NCBI GenBank assembly: GCA_029817715.1
Contig: JARUPY010000190.1
Coordinates: 4,402,001 to 4,466,000 of the forward strand
DNA: 64,000 nt
DNA from: Melastoma dodecandrum
Lineage: Eukaryota > Streptophyta > Magnoliopsida > Myrtales > Melastomataceae
Direction: 5' to 3'
A program made the translations under genes and the position numbers. The stretch's first letter is position 1. Each line of letters starts with the position of its first letter. Shown piece after piece: positions 58,063 through 64,000 of this stretch. The notes under the pieces were generated by a model. It was not told where the DNA came from and made no database searches. It worked only from the letters and a program-made list of their open reading frames with translations.

Positions 58063-58416
58063 TGAAGGACTCTGCGCCCTTCGCTAATCCATACACTCAT
58101 AGAAAGCGGAGCCTCATCCTCGACTCGGCTCGAAGCTCAAGCTTCCGCAGCAATGAAATTGAGGGAGAGACCTGAATGTCTAAATCAAGAAGATGAGTCG
58201 GGCATGTATGATTGTTGTCTTGTCCTTGGAAGAAAGCTCGTTCTCACCAAGGATTGATGTGAGAAGTTCCTCTTTTTGCCGCAGTTTGATCCCGAGATTT
58301 GTTCTTATGTTGAAGGTGCCTCGGATTTGACATCGGACAAGGTTGTGAGCTGGCTTTTTTTGTCTATAATTGCTGTTTCCTTCTTTTCCAAGAGAAGTTT
58401 GTAGATTGGATCCTTG
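58063..58416 (+). promoter_or_regulatory. 5' flank of receptor-like kinase copy 2
   Basis: Nearly identical to 22345-22698; no protein recognised. Confidence 0.35.
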
Positions 58417-60692
58417 ATGGCTCCCGGCAGCGTTACATGGCAGGGTTGTCTCTGTCTCGCCCTTGGCTTTGTTCGTGCGCTGCTTGGAGACCTGTCGCCG
58501 ACGCCTTCACCAAATGCTCCAGCAGGTTAGCCGGAATATCTCGAGGCTTGCCTCATCATTGAGAAATTATCCTCTTGTTGCTGAGTTTTGTTCTCCAGGA
58601 CATCTAGAGTGTCCACTCAACTTCAGCGCTTTTCCTTACAAGCCAACGGGGGAATGCATCGGCCAACGGGCAAAGGCAACTTACTGGGGCAGCTACCGGA
58701 CGACTGACTGCTGCCAAAATGCCCTTGTTATCCTTTCCCAGATGCTGGCCTCTCTTGCCTGGAAAACGCAAGGCAACATCTTCATCCCCAAACAACAGTG
58801 GGAAAGCTGCAGCTCTTACCTTCTCCACCAACAAACAGAGCGATCCAATTTGTGTAACTTCGAGAGTCTCACTAGTGGGAGCAGCTACTGCTCGAGCCTG
58901 ACCCTTAAATCCGTGACGGGAATGGATTCCTACGAGAGAGCACTGAAGAATTTAGCAATTTCAGTACTTCATACGAGGAAACGTGCACTGCCTGCAGTGT
59001 AGCTGTAATAAGCCTTAGGGATGACCTGTTAAGGGAGGAAAAAGAGAACGATTCCGAGAAGGCGATATGTGGTGTCGCGGCCGTGATTGCTGTAGCTGCA
59101 ACAAACATTGAAGATGCTTCTTGGGTTGATAGCTTCTATAGATGCCTGCCTGCATTGGACAAAGAGGGTAGGTACTCTGCTCAGTTCCATCTTCTCCGAG
59201 TCGATCGCTTCACTAGATCCTAATTTATCGATCATCCTTTCGTTACAGATTCCAATTACATCAAAGTCAGTAGTAAGTAAATAATCTCCATAATCAAAAT
59301 TTCATATATTATGCCACTTCGAAGATTAGCGCAGGCTGAAGGAAGTCGTGTAATTTCACAGATTCTGCCGCCAAGGTACTGTTAGCGATGTTCATGGCAC
59401 TGATCGGGGTAATCCTGGTCATTTCGTTGATTAAATATGTGAATAAGCGCCAGAAGCTATTGCCGCCGCCGCCGCCTCCGACTCCTTGTCCTAAGGATTT
59501 AACCATGGGGTCCAGCCTCTATCAGTTCTCAAAAGCGGAGATAGAGAAGGCGATCAACTTGTGCAACAAGAAGAGTCTTGGAAAAGGTAGTGCAGGCGAG
59601 GTGTTCAAAGGCTTGCTCCCGAGTGGACAAGTGGTCGCCATCAAGCACATAACCGAGAGCAACACATCAGACACCTTCAAGCGGGAAATCGATGGTCTCT
59701 CCCGGGTCAGGCATCCAAACCTTGTGTCTCTCCTCGGTTTCTGCATTGAAGAAGGGAAGCAGTACCTCGTCTATGAGTACTGTGCATCGGGAAACCTTGC
59801 CAGCCATTTACTGAGTAAAAAACATTTCCAAGCCTTAGTAGGTTCTGTCGATTTCTCTGCGAGGATACTGAACCGTGTGCCCTTTCATTGGTTCGTTCGC
59901 AGAAGAGGACGCGCTCCTAACATGGGAAAGAAGAGTCAAAATCTTGAGGGATTGCGCGCTCGCCTTAAAATATCTGCACCACTTCATCAATGGATGTATC
60001 GTGCATAGAGATATCAAGGTAAACCCAGAACTCAAGTTACATAGTATGTGCTGTGCCAATGCCCCGGCAGTTTGACGACATTGTTTACAGCTTACCAACA
60101 TCCTGTTGACCGAGAAATTGGAGCCAAAACTCTCTGATTTCGGCCTAGCGAAGATTCTGGGGATGGAAGAGAGCAAAGTGTTCACGGATGTCCGAGGAAC
60201 TATTGGTTATATGGATCCAGAATACATGAGTAACGCCAGGTTGACGTGCGCCAGCGACATTTACAGTTTCGGCATAGTCGCGCTCCAGGTCCTGTCGGGA
60301 CAGAAAGTAATTGAATTGGATGTCGACGCAAGGGACCAGCTAACCAGGAAGGTAAAACTATCCTTCGAGACAGCCAAAAAGGCGGGAGACAATTTATTTG
60401 GAACTTTACACGAGCTCGTTCGCAGGCGAAGGATGTGACGATGGGAAAGAGGCCTTCGTCGGATTTCGAGGACCCAAGGCTCGAGGAGAAATTCAACAGG
60501 GAGGACTTTGATGCCATATTACAGGTCGCGGTCTTCTGCGTCGCCAAATCTGGCAAAGATCGGCCCACGATCGATGCTGTTTTCGACGAGATTGACATGG
60601 TGTGGCAGAACATCGACCCCGACAAGGTAGCATCCCCGACTGCTTTCTTCCGGGGGTGCACTGCACAACAGCATCCCATCTGCATTCCTTAG
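58417..60692 (+). pseudogene. SPARK-type receptor-like kinase (At1g11050-like), near full length
   Basis: Exons: 58417-58525 (signal peptide), 58599 onward (Cys-rich SPARK-like ectodomain), then membrane segment and kinase from about 59340, with later exon boundaries 59814/59903, 60018/60091 and 60351/60426, all GT-AG and in frame, ending at 60692. Kinase motifs are complete: G-K-G-S-A-G-E-V-F, V-A-I-K, H-R-D-I-K, S-D-F-G-L-A, G-T-I-G-Y-M-D-P-E-Y, so catalysis is plausible for the domain alone. Two problems: the ectodomain frame breaks near 58935 and resumes one frame over (S-Y-E-E-T-C-T-A-C), and TGA stands at 59337-59339 just before the membrane exon, where the other copy has a sense codon. 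An undetected intron could hide either; otherwise the gene is dead. Members act at the plasma membrane. Confidence 0.78.
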
Positions 60693-61300
60693 CAGTAGCA
60701 AATAACAACATTTTTTTCTTGCCCGTAATGCAGAAGATGATGAAGGACGCCAACTCATCGCTCTCACAATCCTGGAACGCTATCTCAGTATAAACGACGG
60801 GACGGCAACTGCTCGTGGCTGAACCCGCGTGTTTGAAACCTCCGAGTTTGATCGAAAAACTTAGAATATACTATTTCTTTGTTGTAAATCGTTAACGTAA
60901 TACTATTACGACGTGTTTTCAATAAAAAATTATTACTTAACAATTTCTGAGCGACATATATATCTGAACCAGCCATTAAAATGCATGTTGAGTATGCAAA
61001 AAATGTTGCAGTGCACAACTCCACTTGCTGCAATACTTACCCAGTGCAGTGCTGGTAAAAGCAAGAGCATACTTATCCGTGCGTTTATGTTCTCCTTGTA
61101 TAACAGATCTGCATTCAAAACGTTATGTTATCTTTCACCATCAAATGGAAGAATGAGAGTCGGATCACATCTGTGCCTTAGCATTTCTCCAGGAATGCAA
61201 ATCTCAGGCAAGTGAAAAAATCACATGAACGGGGTAATAGGGAAATTTGCCATAAGCTGCGTACGATTGTTATCTGAGAATGTAAACGCCGAATTCTTAC
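60693..61300. other. kinase 3' flank
   Basis: AT-rich, with AATAAA at about 60921 that may be the polyadenylation signal. Marks the right end of the duplicated cluster. No other gene seen. Confidence 0.45.
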
Positions 61301-62289
61301 CAGCAGCTTCGGCCTGCTTTTCCAGGGACTGGAAGGATATCGGGCTTGGGCACCCCGGGTTTAGGGACACAATGGCAGCATTCGCTGATTTAGAGAAAAG
61401 TTAAGGACTGTCTCCTCCATTTTGTAATTCCGCCATTTGCCCATCTGCACCCAGAATCAATCCCAGCCATGGGGAGCAATCTGCGTGAAATGTTTCGTGT
61501 CCACCTCCTCCCTCTGCACAAAGGTCAATCAATCGGTAAGAGAAAAGCAACGAATCTGGATATGTTAATGTATTTCAGCCTTCTAGCAGATGTTGCTTAA
61601 AGCAGTTCTTTGAAACGGCATTCATATAAAACTACCATCATGATATCGAGAAGCCCTGTCCAATAAAAGAGCGCTTCCAGTCTCCTCGATGCCGTGAAGC
61701 ACCTCAGCTTTAAGTTCTGCTTTCTTCCCCAAGTTTAAGTTCGCTCTTTTATGAGCCTCGAGCAACCTATGCAGAAAGAATTCATCCATGGGTATGGGGA
61801 TTCAGTAAGTAAGTCGGAGAATCGGACCATCGAGCACTACCCTCCGCCTTATATTCAGGAAGAAGCGATTAAAAAGAAGTGGCAATTCTCAAGCTATTAC
61901 ATGAATTACCTCCGACAGGGACAATCGGAATGCAGCAACATCGCTGTAATCTGGAAATCCGCGGAAAGGAAACAAAACAAAAACAGCAAGAACGCTCCCA
62001 AACTGCTGAACTCGTCAACTGTAGCTCCAACTCCAAACCCCTCACTCGCCGAACAACCAACACGCATTGAACGTACCGATTGGACTAACAGTGGCCCGGG
62101 CCTCCGCAGACACCCAGGCAGCCGGTCCTTGAACCTCCGGCTGGTCATCCCTTACCGAATCAAACAAAGGAGAACTCCAATCAGCTCACGAACACACAAC
62201 GAAAAATCCAGCACAGAAATCCGCATCCTTACTTCGAGGGAGAATATGGAGAGAGCGGTGATGGCTTCATCCACTGGCACCACCCCCAT
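61301..62289 (-). pseudogene. PIR: PIROGI/SRA1-like (SCAR/WAVE complex subunit) remnant, internally deleted
   Basis: The first three exons fit the start of PIROGI: 62289-62233 (M-G-V-V-P-V-D-E-A-I), about 62149-62077 (Q-P-E-V-Q-G-P-A-A-W-V-S) and 61950-61910 (Y-S-D-V-A-A-F-R-L-S-L-S-E), with GT donors and phases that match. The acceptor before the second exon is off by one base. From about 61775 to 61301 the sequence jumps to the C-terminal quarter of the protein (E-L-K-A-E-V-L-H-G-I, A-P-W-L-G-L-I, N-P-G-C-P) with several frameshifts and a TAA. Roughly a thousand codons between are missing. The intact protein is part of the complex that activates ARP2/3-dependent actin branching. The match is from memory of the family; the long plus-strand ORF over this region is a shadow. 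Confidence 0.72.
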
Positions 62290-62679
62290 TGGGAGGACGA
62301 GCGACGGCTACTGCAACGGCGATTGTAGTTGGTTAGGTCGAGCTAGTGACAGAACCATAGCGCTGGAGCGACGAGATCCCGATGGAAAACGGAAAACATG
62401 AAAACAAGATAAAAGAGTGTGACGACGAAGCGCGACTGCGGACACTCAAAAGGTCAATCCCTCTTCTTTCTTCCTTTAATTAACTACTTAATTAGCGCGC
62501 CTCCATGAATCGGCCGTTAGCCCGGCCCACCACCAAAATCATATGCAGTTGTCGCTTGAATCCTAAGATGTGAAAAGAAAACCATAATTAGCGGCCGGAT
62601 CCCCACACGAGCACGAGAACAAAAGGCAGCTCGGGGATTTCGATGCCGGCAAAGATACCGCTGCTGCAGGCGTTTACCA
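62290..62679. other. spacer between the PIROGI remnant and pTAC3
   Basis: Would contain the PIROGI promoter and leader and the pTAC3 3' UTR. I see no further gene. Confidence 0.4.
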
Positions 62680-63948
62680 TCACTCTTCGCGACCAAATGC
62701 ATCTTCATCAGCCACGGTATCGACATTTTGCTTGGCAGAGATTACCCTGTCCAGGGTTTGATCCGGCACGGTGATGCCAGAGGTCTCCATCTCTGCAACT
62801 ATAGCCACAGCAGCGTCCAGTTCTCCAAGGTCGAGGCACAAAGAGATGATCTCGTCGTATAGAGGACTATATGACAGGAACAACAAAGTGCATCAGCCAG
62901 TGGTGACCGAGGTGGGGTATCTCGAATTATTTTCAGTCAAAGGCATCGCGCAAACCGTACCACCCGAATGCATAACCGAGAGCATGCGTCGTTTGCAAGA
63001 TCTTTAGGAAAGCAGAAGGCAAAGGGGCCCTTATTGCCGCTCGCAGTATCATCGCACAGTCCCCAATGGTTGGCTTCCCAGACAATTCTACGACCTGGAA
63101 AATAGTTTACTCCAGCAATCATATGTCTCGCACATTACCAAGTCCAGAGACCCGGGAATCATGTTGAATAGAGTGGATTGACTTGCCTTCTCCAACACTT
63201 GTATCGCTAACTCAACTTCCCACTCTTGTGACCATTTCCTAGGCGGCCTGTTCCTTATTTCCCTCTCCCATGTCCAACCCCATGCATCGGCAATCGTATA
63301 CATGTCCTTAACATCAAAGATTTTCCTTTTCCGCATTTCCGCAAATGCTTCGAATGGTTCCAGAGGAAACCAGTCTTCGTCAGCATCGTCCTGCATCCAT
63401 GCACCACCATTACACCTAATGACTTCATTAAGCACAAATACGAGCATATCTTTTTCCAGAAAAAAAGAAAAAAGAAAAACCAAGTTTAGGAAAGCGTCCT
63501 GTTAAGAGTAGCTGGATATGAAACATCATGACCAGTGCAGCAATTTCCTTAAACTTACCTCGACAGATATTCGCCTCCTCCGAGATTTTTTCGATGGTGT
63601 ACTAGTTTGATCAGAATCTTTCAAGAGCTGCACCCCGATCATCTGAAGGGGCTTCTTCACTTGCGCTTCTTTGACCTTCATCTGCTCTGCATCCAGACGT
63701 TCTGTTTGCTCTTCTACTTCGACTTCAGCTTCTTCCTCTTCATCTGCTTCATCCTCATCCACATCCTTCGCGACATCTTCAGCTACATCTGTATCATCCA
63801 ACGTATCTGGAACCTCTAGAGCCTCTAGTTCGATGGGCTTTCCATGTTGACCATCAATTCCTTCTCCAAGAAAGCGGCGCTTCCAGAATTCTGTATTTCC
63901 TTCTTCCAGCTTGATCCTAGAGATAAGTTCATCAAGGTCTTTATCAAC
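62680..63948 (-). CDS. PTAC3: pTAC3-like plastid transcription protein, 3' end
   Basis: Four exons on the minus strand: 63948-63559, 63390-63187, 63094-62961 and 62866-62680 (stop). The 5' part lies beyond the window. It reads I-S-R-I-K-L-E-E-G-N, an acidic Glu/Asp stretch, D-W-F-P-L-E-P-F-E-A-F, D-M-Y-T-I-A-D-A-W-G-W-T-W, then P-T-I-G-D-C-A-M-I-L-R and I-S-L-C-L-D-L-G-E-L-D-A-A-V, all typical of pTAC3, a SAP-domain PEP-associated protein needed for plastid transcription. Phases agree across all exons. The second intron (63186-63095) begins with GC rather than GT, inside a good consensus AAG|GCAAGT. No lesions were seen, so this is probably a functional single-copy gene. Confidence 0.85.
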
Positions 63949-64000
63949 CTGAATCATAAAAAAATATCCAACAATACAGTAAGTTTACAAAGAGATAACT

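Noticed and set aside
61100..61220. Extra PIROGI piece near 61160 (minus-strand L-P-F-D-G)
   Set aside because: A five-residue match in the wrong order relative to the other C-terminal segments; too short to support.
61751..62401. 216-codon plus-strand ORF
   Set aside because: It lies opposite the three PIROGI-like exons, has low-complexity composition, and matches nothing; a shadow frame.
1..64000. tRNA, rRNA or known small RNA genes
   Set aside because: I saw no cloverleaf with conserved A and B boxes and no rRNA sequence; the tRNA-like strings at 27731 and 50445 are retrotransposon primer sites.

Overview
This window is nuclear DNA of a flowering plant, most likely a eudicot. The evidence is spliced genes with GT-AG introns, coiled-coil NB-LRR (NLR) resistance-gene homologues, a SPARK-type receptor-like kinase, a plastid-transcription gene (pTAC3-like), a SCAR/WAVE subunit remnant (PIROGI-like), and Ty3/gypsy and SIRE-like Ty1/copia LTR retrotransposons. 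A woody eudicot such as a member of the Myrtales is only a guess. I saw no prokaryotic, viral, organellar, tRNA or rRNA sequence.

Layout. 1-4,660: the 3' end of a spliced Ulp1-type cysteine protease gene (+), a broken MULE/FAR1-type transposase on the opposite strand, and an AT-rich tract with a long hairpin. 4,662-60,692: one tandem segmental duplication of four related units (about 4.66-15.9, 15.9-25.9, 25.9-45.2 and 45.2-60.7 kb). A full unit reads: shared upstream block, CC-NB-LRR gene, lone first exon of another gene (possibly Spc24-like), broken LRR-tail pseudogene, LTR-like repeat, receptor-like kinase, further repeat. Each unit is damaged differently. NLR1 is cut by a SIRE-like copia remnant and frameshifted. 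NLR2 has P-loop substitutions and a stop. NLR3 is the only open full-length copy, but a 13.0-kb Tat-lineage Ty3/gypsy element sits in its upstream block. NLR4 carries a small frameshifting deletion. In unit 4 a 5.8-kb chromovirus splits the lone exon. 61,300-64,000: a PIROGI-like remnant and the 3' end of a pTAC3-like gene, both on the minus strand and apparently outside the duplication.

The most interesting object is a multi-exon plant-mobile-domain-like gene lying antisense inside the Tat element (35,325-38,496). It has five clean introns and its own TATA box beside the polypurine tract. Both complete retrotransposons have perfect 5-bp target duplications (AATGT and CAGAT), and empty sites survive in sister units, so the order of events can be read. 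Units duplicated first, carrying already broken LRR tails and kinase copies. The two retroelements came later; each has roughly 1.3-1.4 percent divergence between its LTRs.

The NLR family is unusual even where open. The kinase-2 motif ends D-N rather than D-D, the GLPL motif is not recognisable, and the MHD position reads L-H-P. The locus looks like a decaying, retrotransposon-laden NLR/RLK cluster with one candidate functional NLR.
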